Below the pieces are notes generated by a model. That model was not told where the DNA came from, searched no databases, and saw nothing but the letters and a program-made list of their open reading frames with translations. Positions 55,111 to 63,666 of a stretch of DNA of 64,000 nucleotides are shown here, in pieces. This stretch comes from an uncultured Flavobacteriales bacterium (lineage in GTDB: Bacteria > Bacteroidota > Bacteroidia > Flavobacteriales_G > Salibacteraceae): positions 186,001 through 250,000 of the forward strand of contig CALSRJ010000003.1 in NCBI GenBank assembly GCA_943788725.1, given 5' to 3'. Each line of letters opens with the position of its first letter. Within the stretch, counting starts at the first letter, position 1. The position numbers and the translations under genes were made by a program.

Positions 55111-57018
55111 TTAGTAGGTGATGTCCAGATCGAGATCTGACTTCAGCTTCCGTAGCAACGGATTTTGTTGGGCTAAATATTCAAATTTATCTTGAGGGGT
55201 AAACAACTTCGTCTCCTCTTTTCCCTGAATACGCTCAGATGTTAGACCAAGGCCTTTCTGACCGGTATAATTGCGAATCTTAGCGAGTAGATCTGCCTTG
55301 TGCTGATTGAATTCTTCTTCATCTACTTCGTGAGACAAGTGCACCGTGATGGTGTTGTCAAAAGCTTGTTGCTCTACTTTTTGCTTGGCCAAAATACTGT
55401 AGAGTGCGTTTTTTCCCTCTGCCAACAGTTCTTGGTTGATCTGTTTCCAGGCATCTTCAATACTCAGCGTTTCCTCAGTATTGGGTGGCGAATCTTGATC
55501 ATCCTGCGCTTCCTCCATTTCTGATGCTGAGGAGGTGTCTTCGCTTCGCACCTCCTTTGAGATGTCTTCAGTCGCAGGGGCTAGGTCGTCATCGATTTTC
55601 AGCGATACGGTGGATGAAGGCTTCCTTTTTCTTCTACTCGCAGGCTCAGCAAGCCCATCACTTTTTGAAGGTAACGGTGATTCTTGATCCCCGTTTGGAG
55701 GCAAGGAGGCAGGAGCGCTCTCTTCCTCAGGCGTTTCAATGTGAGCTTCTTTTTCTTGTGCTTCGGGTTCGGTCGACTCAGCTCGGATTGCCTCTTGTTC
55801 TGTGGATTCAACTGCTGGTGGAGTTTCTGCCGGCGGTTTAGGTGTGGAAGGTGCTGAAGAACGCTTGGGCGAGGCGTCTTGTGTCGGTTCAAGTTGCTTC
55901 TTTTCTTTCGGTTCGGAGAGGACAATCAACTCAGGACTGTCGTTTTTTTTTTCGAGCCCTAGGCTTGCCAGACTCAACAGTGAAGTTTCAATGAGTATCC
56001 TCGTATTCGGAGCATTTCGATAACGAAAATCGGCTTCATTCACCAGTTTCAAGGCCTCAATCAACCAATCGGAGGGCACCGCTTTCGACTGCTCCGTATA
56101 ACGACTCTTCACTGAATCACCCACTTCCAGTAAGTCTAGAGTCTTGGGTTCCTTGCATACCAACAAGTCACGAAAGTGGCTTCCTAATCCGCCGATGAAA
56201 TGGTGTCCATCAAATCCTTGCTTTAGGATCGAGTCCAGAACAACAAGGATATCTGCAAACTCATGCTTCACTAAGTGCTCTGTAATCGTGAAGTAGTAGT
56301 CGTAGTCTAGTACGTGGAGGTTTTTCAGGACAGCTTCATAGGTGAGGTTGTCATTGGTGAAGCTCGCCAATTGGTCAAAAATGGAAAGTGCATCCCGCAT
56401 CGCACCATCAGCTTTTTGAGCGATTACGTGAAGAGCCTCTTCTTCGTACTTGATCGATTCGTTATCGGCAATTTTCTTGATTTGTCCGACTATGTCGTTT
56501 ACTCCGATGCGGTTGAAGTCATAAATCTGGCATCGGCTCAAGATGGTGGGAATGATCTTGTGCTTTTCGGTTGTAGCAAGGATGAAGATGGCGTGCTTTG
56601 GCGGCTCTTCGAGCGTTTTTAAAAATGCGTTAAAGGCTTGCTTTGACAGCATGTGCACCTCGTCGATGATGTAGACCTTGTACTTGCCAACTTGTGGAGG
56701 GATGCGTACTTGATCGGTCAGAGACCGAATGTCCTCAACGCTGTTATTCGAAGCGGCATCCAGTTCGAAAATGTTGAACGAAAAGTCCTCATCCTCGGCG
56801 TGATCCTCTGAACGATTGATCTCCTTGGCGAAGATGCGCGCGCATGTAGTTTTTCCAACTCCTCTGGGTCCGCAAAACAGGTAGGCATGTGCCATGTGGT
56901 CTTGCGTAATGGAGTTGTGCAAGGTCTCGGTAATCGCCCCTTGGCCGATTACTTCTTTCCAACCTTCGGGACGGTATTTCCGAGCCGACACTACGAAACT
57001 TTCCTGCTTACTGGACAT
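55111..57018 (-). CDS. dnaX: DNA polymerase III subunit gamma/tau
   Basis: 635 residues. Clamp loader motor. Residues 1-355: AAA+ module with Walker A (G50-PRGVGKT57), the DEVH Walker B in YIIDEVHMLSKQAFNAFLKTLEEPP, sensor 1 ATTEKHKII, SRC motif (LSRCQIYDF), and domain III ending in LLSLASLGLE. The four-Cys zinc module after the P-loop is absent (KEINRSEDHAEDED). A run of ten A follows codon 355, and then a low-complexity Pro/Glu-rich tau linker and a C-terminal domain. A TACTTTTG element ends 5 nt before the ATG, so the mRNA is predicted leaderless. The M16 peptidase gene follows 14 nt downstream. Confidence 0.95.
   Translation of the reverse strand: MSSKQESFVVSARKYRPEGWKEVIGQGAITETLHNSITQDHMAHAYLFCGPRGVGKTTCARIFAKEINRSEDHAEDEDFSFNIFELDAASNNSVEDIRSLTDQVRIPPQVGKYKVYIIDEVHMLSKQAFNAFLKTLEEPPKHAIFILATTEKHKIIPTILSRCQIYDFNRIGVNDIVGQIKKIADNESIKYEEEALHVIAQKADGAMRDALSIFDQLASFTNDNLTYEAVLKNLHVLDYDYYFTITEHLVKHEFADILVVLDSILKQGFDGHHFIGGLGSHFRDLLVCKEPKTLDLLEVGDSVKSRYTEQSKAVPSDWLIEALKLVNEADFRYRNAPNTRILIETSLLSLASLGLEKKNDSPELIVLSEPKEKKQLEPTQDASPKRSSAPSTPKPPAETPPAVESTEQEAIRAESTEPEAQEKEAHIETPEEESAPASLPPNGDQESPLPSKSDGLAEPASRRKRKPSSTVSLKIDDDLAPATEDISKEVRSEDTSSASEMEEAQDDQDSPPNTEETLSIEDAWKQINQELLAEGKNALYSILAKQKVEQQAFDNTITVHLSHEVDEEEFNQHKADLLAKIRNYTGQKGLGLTSERIQGKEETKLFTPQDKFEYLAQQNPLLRKLKSDLDLDITY
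55943..55952 (-). other. Ten-A slippage run in dnaX
   Basis: Codons 356-359 on the minus strand read GAA AAA AAA AAC, a run of ten A directly after the clamp-loader core. Adding one A gives a stop after residue 362; removing one A gives a stop after residue 363. This is the layout of the slippage sites that make the short gamma form in other bacteria. Confidence 0.6.
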
Positions 57019-57023
57019 CGGTT

Positions 57024-57031
57024 CAAAAGTA
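57024..57031 (-). promoter_or_regulatory. -7 promoter element of dnaX
   Basis: Minus-strand TACTTTTG, ending 5 nt before the dnaX ATG at 57018. A T-rich match lies roughly 19 nt upstream as a possible -33 element. Confidence 0.6.
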
Positions 57032-57166
57032 TATCTAATGGGCTAAATTCCTTTGCTGTCAATACTGGCGATGATAAATCCTTTGAAATCAGGCGTTAAA
57101 AGTGTCTCAGCGTTATGAATTCAGGATTCTATGATCCATATTTGCAAGGAATCAAAGCCTCTAACT

Positions 57167-59740
57167 ATGAATACGTTTTTACCAACGATGCCTCGCTTGG
57201 GCATGGCGATGGCACTCTTGCTACTTTTTTCAGTTGACCTCTCAGCGCAAACTTTAATGCCAATTCCGGCCCAGAGCACGACCTATACCGGAAATACAAG
57301 GGGATTTTGGTTTCAGGCTCCTGTCGACTTCATGATGGTTGGGGTTCGAGTGCCTACAACGGCAAGCTCTGATGACCAAAGCGTTGCGGTAGTTCGGTTT
57401 AACAGTGGCGCTCCTCCCTTTTATTCGACCACTACAAATGATTTTACACTCCTAGCCCTGTATCAGAATATTCCTGGAAATAATGTACTCGCGGTAAGCA
57501 TCCCTGTTTACCAGGGGGATTACATAGGGATATTGGGCTCAAGGGGAGCCAATTCAACCAATTCATACGGTGCTGGAAATTTTAGTACGAACATCTTGGG
57601 CGAGACGGTTACGCTGGCCAGGATGGGAATGCAATACGACCTGGAATCGACAAGTCCACAGAATATCTGGCAAGAAAATGCCAATATCTCTCGCGTCGAA
57701 ATGTACTATACCACGCTGATCATTGACGATTATCCTTACTGTGAGCATTTTGAAAACAGTGATGGGAACTTCACGGTGGCAGGAACTTTCGCTTCTTGGG
57801 AGTGGGGAGAGCCTGATAATACAACCATCAACGCGGCAGCGTCTGGTGACAATGCGTGGGTGACCGATTTGAATGGAGATCACAATAACGATGAGTTGAG
57901 TTTTGTACAGAGCCCTGAGTTTGACCTCTCGCCATTGGTAGATCCGATGGTCCGGTTTCAAACCATCAGAGATTTGCAAAACGGAACAGACGGAGTGGTT
58001 TTTCAAGTATCGACGGATAGTGGATTTGTTTGGAATACCCTGGGTTCTTCTTCGAGTCCTTCACCATGGTACAACAGCAGTTCAGTCTCGGCACTCAATG
58101 CCTTAAACAGTTCATCTGGTTGGACAGGGTCCAGTTCAGGCTGGGTTGATATGCGTCACACCCTCTCTACTTATGCAAATGATACTTCTGTCCTTTTTCG
58201 ATTTGCTATTGCATCGAACAGTTCCACAACGAACGAAGGCTTTGGTTTTGATGATATCATCGTCGCTGAGTCCAATGACATCGCGCTGGTTGATATCATA
58301 TATGAGGACAGTGTATGTGGTAGCACGGGGCATACCATTACTGCTGTATTGTGCAACAAGAGCATAGAAGACAAGTATGGATTTGACGTGTTGGTGGATA
58401 CGAATGGTTCTCAGGTTACCTATTCCTATCCAGATACGCTATCTGTATGCGGATGTGACACAGTGGATGTGCTTTCATTCAATTCAGCAGACGGAGGATA
58501 TTGGGATTTTAGCGTAGAGGTGGATAATTCTGGTGACGTTAATGCGGCCAATGACACCCTTTCTGGAGATATATTGACCTACGCAATACCCGGTGGCGCT
58601 ATCATTAGTGGTGCTGGTGCATATTGTCAAGGCGAAGTGATCGAGATTGAATTCAGTTTCTCTGGTACAAGTCCATGGACATGTGTCTACACCAATGGCA
58701 CCACAAACTTCACTGCGGGCAATGTGACGAGTCCGCATACGGTGTACGCAACAACGGGTGGCACGTATGAAATGGTGTCGCTGACGGACGCCTCAGGATG
58801 TGCAGGGGACACTGGCACCTTTGGTGGTTCGATCAATGTTGAAGTCCATCCCAATCCAACTCCGGACTTAGGACCGGATACTACGGTGTGTGGTGACTAC
58901 CTCTTGGATGCAGGTCCGGGTAGTTCATACTTGTGGAGCACGGGAGCGACGACCCAAACCTATACGGTCACCACTCCGGGAACATACTCGGTTACGGTGA
59001 CGGATGCCAATGGGTGCGAAGGGTCGGACGTAGCAGATCTGGATGTGAACCCACTACCGATTATTACGATCGATGATACGGTGTTGTGCGATGGCGCTAC
59101 CTTCCTGTTCAATGCGGGAGGTCCATTTGCCTCCTACATATGGGATGATGGTACTACCGGTCAACTAAGACCTGTCACCACTCAGATTACGGTGAGTGTA
59201 ACCGTAACTGACTTCAACGGTTGCACAGCCTCGAAGTCAGCTTCGATAACTGAGGTAGTGGATAATCCATCCCCAAACATCACCAATAAGCAAGGGCTTG
59301 CGCCTGTACAGTTGAACGCTGGCTCAGGTTACTTGACTTATTTCTGGAATACCGGCGAAACGACGCAGTTTTTAGACGTGTATACATCTGGAACCTACAC
59401 GTGCACAGTAACGGACTTGAACGGCTGTAAAGGCTCGGATGATGCGAATACGAAAATCTGGCCTACGTCAGTAGAGGATATTGTTCGAGATCAAGGCGTG
59501 GCGTTGTTTCCTAATCCGGCGAAAGATCAATTTTCGTTGAGATTCGATGATGAGGGTTCGATCCCCGCTCAAGTAGATTTGTTAGACATCCAAGGCAGGT
59601 TCATTGCCAGCTTTCCGCTTAGGAAGCCTGGAAAGGAGTATCAACTGGTCATTCCAGAAGGAGTTGTGGCGGGTAATTACCTCCTGAGACTTCAATTGGG
59701 TGATGCACTAAAAGAGGTGCCTTTAATCATTATTCGATAG
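57167..59740 (+). CDS. T9SS-exported adhesin-like protein A (tandem pair)
   Basis: About 857 residues from the ATG at 57167 (signal MAMALLLLFSVDLSAQ). Order: an N-terminal lectin-like beta domain (to about 190), a MAM-like jelly-roll (ENSDGNFTVAGTFASWEWGEP to FGFDDIIVAESN), a CARDB-like beta domain (VDTNGSQVTYSYPDT), then three SprB/PKD-type repeats of the form YLWSTGATTQTYTV / GTYSVTVTDANGC, and a T9SS type A sorting domain (LFPNPAKD, DIQGRFI, GNYLLRL). It is inferred to be a cell-surface or released adhesin. The neighbour 22 nt downstream is a paralogue. Codons 458-771 are almost identical to it. Confidence 0.85.
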   Translation: MNTFLPTMPRLGMAMALLLLFSVDLSAQTLMPIPAQSTTYTGNTRGFWFQAPVDFMMVGVRVPTTASSDDQSVAVVRFNSGAPPFYSTTTNDFTLLALYQNIPGNNVLAVSIPVYQGDYIGILGSRGANSTNSYGAGNFSTNILGETVTLARMGMQYDLESTSPQNIWQENANISRVEMYYTTLIIDDYPYCEHFENSDGNFTVAGTFASWEWGEPDNTTINAAASGDNAWVTDLNGDHNNDELSFVQSPEFDLSPLVDPMVRFQTIRDLQNGTDGVVFQVSTDSGFVWNTLGSSSSPSPWYNSSSVSALNALNSSSGWTGSSSGWVDMRHTLSTYANDTSVLFRFAIASNSSTTNEGFGFDDIIVAESNDIALVDIIYEDSVCGSTGHTITAVLCNKSIEDKYGFDVLVDTNGSQVTYSYPDTLSVCGCDTVDVLSFNSADGGYWDFSVEVDNSGDVNAANDTLSGDILTYAIPGGAIISGAGAYCQGEVIEIEFSFSGTSPWTCVYTNGTTNFTAGNVTSPHTVYATTGGTYEMVSLTDASGCAGDTGTFGGSINVEVHPNPTPDLGPDTTVCGDYLLDAGPGSSYLWSTGATTQTYTVTTPGTYSVTVTDANGCEGSDVADLDVNPLPIITIDDTVLCDGATFLFNAGGPFASYIWDDGTTGQLRPVTTQITVSVTVTDFNGCTASKSASITEVVDNPSPNITNKQGLAPVQLNAGSGYLTYFWNTGETTQFLDVYTSGTYTCTVTDLNGCKGSDDANTKIWPTSVEDIVRDQGVALFPNPAKDQFSLRFDDEGSIPAQVDLLDIQGRFIASFPLRKPGKEYQLVIPEGVVAGNYLLRLQLGDALKEVPLIIIR
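58538..59478 (+). repeat. Near-identical 941-bp tract, copy 1
   Basis: Aligns without gaps to 61149-62089 (offset 2611) with two mismatches found by eye, at 58811 and 59320. Sequence just outside on both sides is clearly diverged. It covers the CARDB-like end and all three SprB-type repeats up to the linker before the sorting domain. Confidence 0.92.
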
Positions 59741-59762
59741 GATATTCTTAAAACAATAGAGC

Positions 59763-62351
59763 ATGAAAAAGACATTCATACTAGGACTGGTTTTGTTTTT
59801 GGTCTTTACGGGTCAAGCTTACAGTCAAGGCCAAGTAACAACAAGCCCTCCGTTAAGTGCAAATAATGGACAAGGCGGAATCACATTTAATGTGGCATCC
59901 GTCTCAGCGGTGGTCATTGACACCATTTGGGGTGCGTTTTATGGCTCGTCGAGTTCTACCGTTTATGTGTGGTACTCGCAGACGGCGATTAACGGCGCTC
60001 CAAACGTTTCGACTGCTGGAGGGTGGACGTTAGCTGGTTCGGCAACCGTTACACCTATCAATTCTACAAGTACCGGTGCGCAAATTCAGCAAATCCCTAT
60101 TGACCTGAACATACCCATGTCGGCCGGAGATGAATTCGGTTTTTGGATTGGAAACAATAATGGATCTGGCGTTGCTTACACGACGTACGTTTCAGGAAAT
60201 CAATATTCCTTCACCGATGGCGTATTAACGGTCAACAATGGTCCAAGCGTAGGGTATGGAGGAAATACGCCGAACCCAACATTTACAACTCGGCAGTTCA
60301 ATGGTCGCGTTGTGTATTCGGTTCCTATCATCAACGAGTTTCCATACTGCGAAGACTTTGAAAACGGAGACGGCGACTACGTTACAGATGGAACGAACAA
60401 TTCTTGGGAGTGGGGTGAGCCTAACAACACAACCATCAGTACGGCTTATTCCGGCGATAATGTCTGGGTCACTAATTTAGACGGTGATCATTCCAATACT
60501 GAGCTGAGCTATGTTCGCAGCCCTAGGATTGACCTTACCTCCTTGATTGATCCGGCCATTGCGTTTTATACCAACTATGACCTGCAAAATTCGGTCGATG
60601 GAGTGTCGTTTCAGGTTTCTCAAGATTCTGGATATACGTGGACCACACTTGGGTCTACCTCTTCTACCGCGCCTTGGTTTAATGCTTCTTCCATCTCGGC
60701 ATTGTCAGGGTCTCTTGGCAATGGTAACGGCTGGACAAACGGCAGTAGCGGATGGGTTCCTATGAAACATTCCTTGAATCAATTTGTCACGGATACCGCT
60801 TTCTTTTTCCGATGGTTTATGGCCTCCAACGGCTCCACGACGAACGAAGGGCTAGCCTTTGACGACATCATCATCGCAGAGTCCAATGATATAGCACTGG
60901 TTGATGTCATATATGAGGACAGTACGTGCGGCAGCACGGGGCAAGTCCTCTCTGCAGTTTTGTGCAATAGAAGTGTAGAGGAAAAGTACGGCTTCGATGT
61001 GCTCGTCGATACGAATGGATCCCAAGTGACCTATTCCTATCCAGATACGCTGGCGATATGCGCATGCGATACGGTAGATGTGCTTTCATTCAACTCTTCG
61101 AACGGAGGGTACTGGGATTTTAGCGTAGAGGTGGATAATTCGGGAGATGTTAATGCGGCCAATGACACCCTTTCTGGAGATATATTGACCTACGCAATAC
61201 CCGGTGGCGCTATCATTAGTGGTGCTGGTGCATATTGTCAAGGCGAAGTGATCGAGATTGAATTCAGTTTCTCTGGTACAAGTCCATGGACATGTGTCTA
61301 CACCAATGGCACCACAAACTTCACTGCGGGCAATGTGACGAGTCCGCATACGGTGTACGCAACAACGGGTGGCACGTATGAAATGGTGTCGCTGACGGAC
61401 GCCTCAGGATGTGCAGGGGACTCTGGCACCTTTGGTGGTTCGATCAATGTTGAAGTCCATCCCAATCCAACTCCGGACTTAGGACCGGATACTACGGTGT
61501 GTGGTGACTACCTCTTGGATGCAGGTCCGGGTAGTTCATACTTGTGGAGCACGGGAGCGACGACCCAAACCTATACGGTCACCACTCCGGGAACATACTC
61601 GGTTACGGTGACGGATGCCAATGGGTGCGAAGGGTCGGACGTAGCAGATCTGGATGTGAACCCACTACCGATTATTACGATCGATGATACGGTGTTGTGC
61701 GATGGCGCTACCTTCCTGTTCAATGCGGGAGGTCCATTTGCCTCCTACATATGGGATGATGGTACTACCGGTCAACTAAGACCTGTCACCACTCAGATTA
61801 CGGTGAGTGTAACCGTAACTGACTTCAACGGTTGCACAGCCTCGAAGTCAGCTTCGATAACTGAGGTAGTGGATAATCCATCCCCAAACATCACCAATAA
61901 GCAAGGGCTTGCGCCTGTACAGTTGAACGCCGGCTCAGGTTACTTGACTTATTTCTGGAATACCGGCGAAACGACGCAGTTTTTAGACGTGTATACATCT
62001 GGAACCTACACGTGCACAGTAACGGACTTGAACGGCTGTAAAGGCTCGGATGATGCGAATACGAAAATCTGGCCTACGTCAGTAGAGGACGTTATCCGGG
62101 ATGAAGGAGTAGCTGTTTATCCAAATCCAATAATAGATCAGTTTTTGCTGAAGTTTGCGAGTGTCGATCAGATGCCGAATCACATAGAAATGATCGATTT
62201 ACAAGGTAGATCGGTAGCTGTTTTCTACCTCAATAACGCGGGCAAAGAGCATGCAATCAGCCTTCCAAGCGGCATCTCTAGCGGGTCATATGTTCTACGG
62301 GTGCAACTCGAACATCAGATAAAAGACTTCCCCATTGTTGTTATTGAGTAA
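59763..62351 (+). CDS. T9SS-exported adhesin-like protein B (tandem pair)
   Basis: 862 residues, signal peptide FILGLVLFLVFTGQAYSQ. Same architecture as its upstream neighbour: a different N-terminal domain (VYVWYSQTAINGAPNV), a MAM-like domain, a CARDB-like domain, three SprB/PKD-type repeats and a T9SS type A end (YPNPIIDQ, DLQGRSVA, GSYVLRVQL). The middle is nearly identical to copy A, while the N-terminal 190 residues differ and the sorting domain is only about half identical. It lies 22 nt after the first gene, so it is likely cotranscribed; an intrinsic terminator follows. Confidence 0.85.
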   Translation: MKKTFILGLVLFLVFTGQAYSQGQVTTSPPLSANNGQGGITFNVASVSAVVIDTIWGAFYGSSSSTVYVWYSQTAINGAPNVSTAGGWTLAGSATVTPINSTSTGAQIQQIPIDLNIPMSAGDEFGFWIGNNNGSGVAYTTYVSGNQYSFTDGVLTVNNGPSVGYGGNTPNPTFTTRQFNGRVVYSVPIINEFPYCEDFENGDGDYVTDGTNNSWEWGEPNNTTISTAYSGDNVWVTNLDGDHSNTELSYVRSPRIDLTSLIDPAIAFYTNYDLQNSVDGVSFQVSQDSGYTWTTLGSTSSTAPWFNASSISALSGSLGNGNGWTNGSSGWVPMKHSLNQFVTDTAFFFRWFMASNGSTTNEGLAFDDIIIAESNDIALVDVIYEDSTCGSTGQVLSAVLCNRSVEEKYGFDVLVDTNGSQVTYSYPDTLAICACDTVDVLSFNSSNGGYWDFSVEVDNSGDVNAANDTLSGDILTYAIPGGAIISGAGAYCQGEVIEIEFSFSGTSPWTCVYTNGTTNFTAGNVTSPHTVYATTGGTYEMVSLTDASGCAGDSGTFGGSINVEVHPNPTPDLGPDTTVCGDYLLDAGPGSSYLWSTGATTQTYTVTTPGTYSVTVTDANGCEGSDVADLDVNPLPIITIDDTVLCDGATFLFNAGGPFASYIWDDGTTGQLRPVTTQITVSVTVTDFNGCTASKSASITEVVDNPSPNITNKQGLAPVQLNAGSGYLTYFWNTGETTQFLDVYTSGTYTCTVTDLNGCKGSDDANTKIWPTSVEDVIRDEGVAVYPNPIIDQFLLKFASVDQMPNHIEMIDLQGRSVAVFYLNNAGKEHAISLPSGISSGSYVLRVQLEHQIKDFPIVVIE
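61149..62089 (+). repeat. Near-identical 941-bp tract, copy 2
   Basis: The second member of the direct repeat; see 58538-59478. The mismatch at 61422 changes Thr to Ser and the one at 61931 is silent. Confidence 0.92.
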
Positions 62352-62378
62352 TCTTTTGATTGCTTCTATACAGCTCAT

Positions 62379-62406
62379 AAAAAAGGCCGTTGTCGCGGTC
62401 TTTTTT
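62379..62406 (+). terminator. Intrinsic terminator of the T9SS tandem
   Basis: AAAAAAGGCCG pairs with CGGTCTTTTTT (one G-U pair) around a six-base loop. It lies 27 nt after the stop. Confidence 0.88.
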
Positions 62407-62415
62407 ATTTGCCAC

Positions 62416-62445
62416 TTGTTTGATGATGTGGAGTTTGTATCTTTG
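62416..62445 (+). promoter_or_regulatory. Promoter of the rpsF-rpsR-rplI operon
   Basis: TTG (62416-62418), a 19-nt spacer and TATCTTTG (62438-62445), the same layout as the tRNA-Glu/rpsT promoter. The predicted leader before rpsF is about 22 nt, too short for an S6:S18-binding leader. Confidence 0.75.
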
Positions 62446-62473
62446 CGCCCCATTTTTAAAACGTTATAAGAAC

Positions 62474-62821
62474 ATGTCAAATCGTTATGAGACTGTTTTC
62501 ATTTTAACTCCCGTTTTGTCTGAGGACCAGGCAAAGGAAGCAGTCAAGAAATACACAGATTACCTCAAGAAGCAGGGCGCAAGCGTCACGCATCAAGAGA
62601 ACTGGGGCCTTAAGAAATTGGCCTACCCTATCCAGAAGAAGTCCACTGGATTCTACCATCTGATTGAATTCGAAGCTGAGCCTGAGATTATCAGTCCACT
62701 TGAAACGGAGTTTATCCGTGATGAGCGCATCATGCGTTTTCTAACCGTCCGGATGGATAAGCACCATGTTGCTTTTGCTGAAGGCAGGAGAAATAAGTCA
62801 AAGAAAACCGCTAACGCTTAA
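62474..62821 (+). CDS. rpsF: Ribosomal protein bS6
   Basis: 115 residues from the ATG at 62474 ([19 protein letters not shown]). Core matches bS6: [47 protein letters not shown]. Small-subunit protein that binds with bS18 at the 30S platform. The frame is open 84 nt further upstream, but this crosses the promoter. First gene of the operon, 11 nt before rpsR. Confidence 0.97.
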   Translation: MSNRYETVFILTPVLSEDQAKEAVKKYTDYLKKQGASVTHQENWGLKKLAYPIQKKSTGFYHLIEFEAEPEIISPLETEFIRDERIMRFLTVRMDKHHVAFAEGRRNKSKKTANA

Positions 62822-62832
62822 TACTAGAAAAG

Positions 62833-63093
62833 ATGGCTGATGACATTAGATATTTAACCCCGATTCAGATTGAGACCAAGAAAGAAAAGTATTGTTGGTT
62901 CAAGAAGGCGGGCATCAAATACGTCGATTACAAAGACGGAGATTTTCTTCTTCGATTTGTGAACGAACAAGGAAAACTATTACCAAGAAGAATTACCGGC
63001 ACATCGGTAAAGTATCAACGAAAGGTTTCTCAAGCTGTTAAGCGATCACGTCACCTTGCTTTGATGCCTTACGTTACCGATATGTTGAAATAA
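62833..63093 (+). CDS. rpsR: Ribosomal protein bS18
   Basis: 86 residues, longer than many bS18 proteins because of an N-terminal extension ([14 protein letters not shown]). The core [53 protein letters not shown] is unmistakable. It lacks the zinc-type Cys pair seen in some bS18 forms. Partner of bS6 and next to rplI, the usual operon order. Confidence 0.97.
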   Translation: MADDIRYLTPIQIETKKEKYCWFKKAGIKYVDYKDGDFLLRFVNEQGKLLPRRITGTSVKYQRKVSQAVKRSRHLALMPYVTDMLK

Positions 63094-63107
63094 TCATAGA
63101 CAGGATC

Positions 63108-63554
63108 ATGGAAGTAATTCTAAAGCAAGACGTAGAAAAACTAGGTTACAAGGATGACCTGGTTGAGGTGAAAGATGGTTACGGACGTAACTTTCTTATT
63201 CCACAAGGAGTTGCCATTCTAGCCACTTCTTCTGCCAAGAAGGTGCATGCAGAGACAGTTCGTCAGCGTGCCAAGCGGGTAGAAAAGGAGCGTGAATCAG
63301 CACAGAAACTGGCTGCAAAACTCAAAGGTATGTCGATCAGTGTCGGCGCCAAGGTAGGTGAGTCAGGTAAGATCTTTGGATCTGTCAACAACATTCAACT
63401 CGCAGAGGAGATGGCTAAGTTGGGCATTGAACTTGAGCGTAAGCACATCAAGATCACCGGTGATACCATCAAGTCTATCGGAACTTACGAAGCTGAAGTT
63501 ACCTTCCACAGAGATGTGGTTGAGACCATTTCATTCGAAGTAGTTGGAGAGTAA
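63108..63554 (+). CDS. rplI: Ribosomal protein bL9
   Basis: 148 residues, normal length. Seen: the N-terminal MEVILKQDVEKLGYKDDLVEVKDGYGRNFLIPQGVA, then the long connecting helix and the C-terminal domain (GESGKIFGSVNNIQLAEEM). Binds 23S rRNA. Follows rpsR by 14 nt; a terminator begins 23 nt after its stop. Confidence 0.97.
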   Translation: MEVILKQDVEKLGYKDDLVEVKDGYGRNFLIPQGVAILATSSAKKVHAETVRQRAKRVEKERESAQKLAAKLKGMSISVGAKVGESGKIFGSVNNIQLAEEMAKLGIELERKHIKITGDTIKSIGTYEAEVTFHRDVVETISFEVVGE

Positions 63555-63576
63555 TTGAAACTCGAAATACATAGAA

Positions 63577-63606
63577 AAGGGAAGTCCATGGGCTTCCCTT
63601 TTTTTG
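63577..63606 (+). terminator. Intrinsic terminator of the rpsF-rpsR-rplI operon
   Basis: AAGGGAAG pairs with CTTCCCTT around an eight-base loop, followed by a run of T. Confidence 0.88.
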
Positions 63607-63666
63607 TTTCTATCAAACAATCACCGTTCGCAAACCTTAATATTGTGGACACAAAAAATCACCAGC

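Noticed and set aside
58484-61349. Two near-identical antisense frames (58484-58738 and 61086-61349)
   Set aside because: They are simply the complementary strand of the duplicated adhesin tract; identity follows from the repeat and is not evidence of coding.
62446-62473. S6:S18-binding leader before rpsF
   Set aside because: The predicted leader is only about 22 nt and shows no stable fold, so autoregulation through this known RNA motif is not supported.
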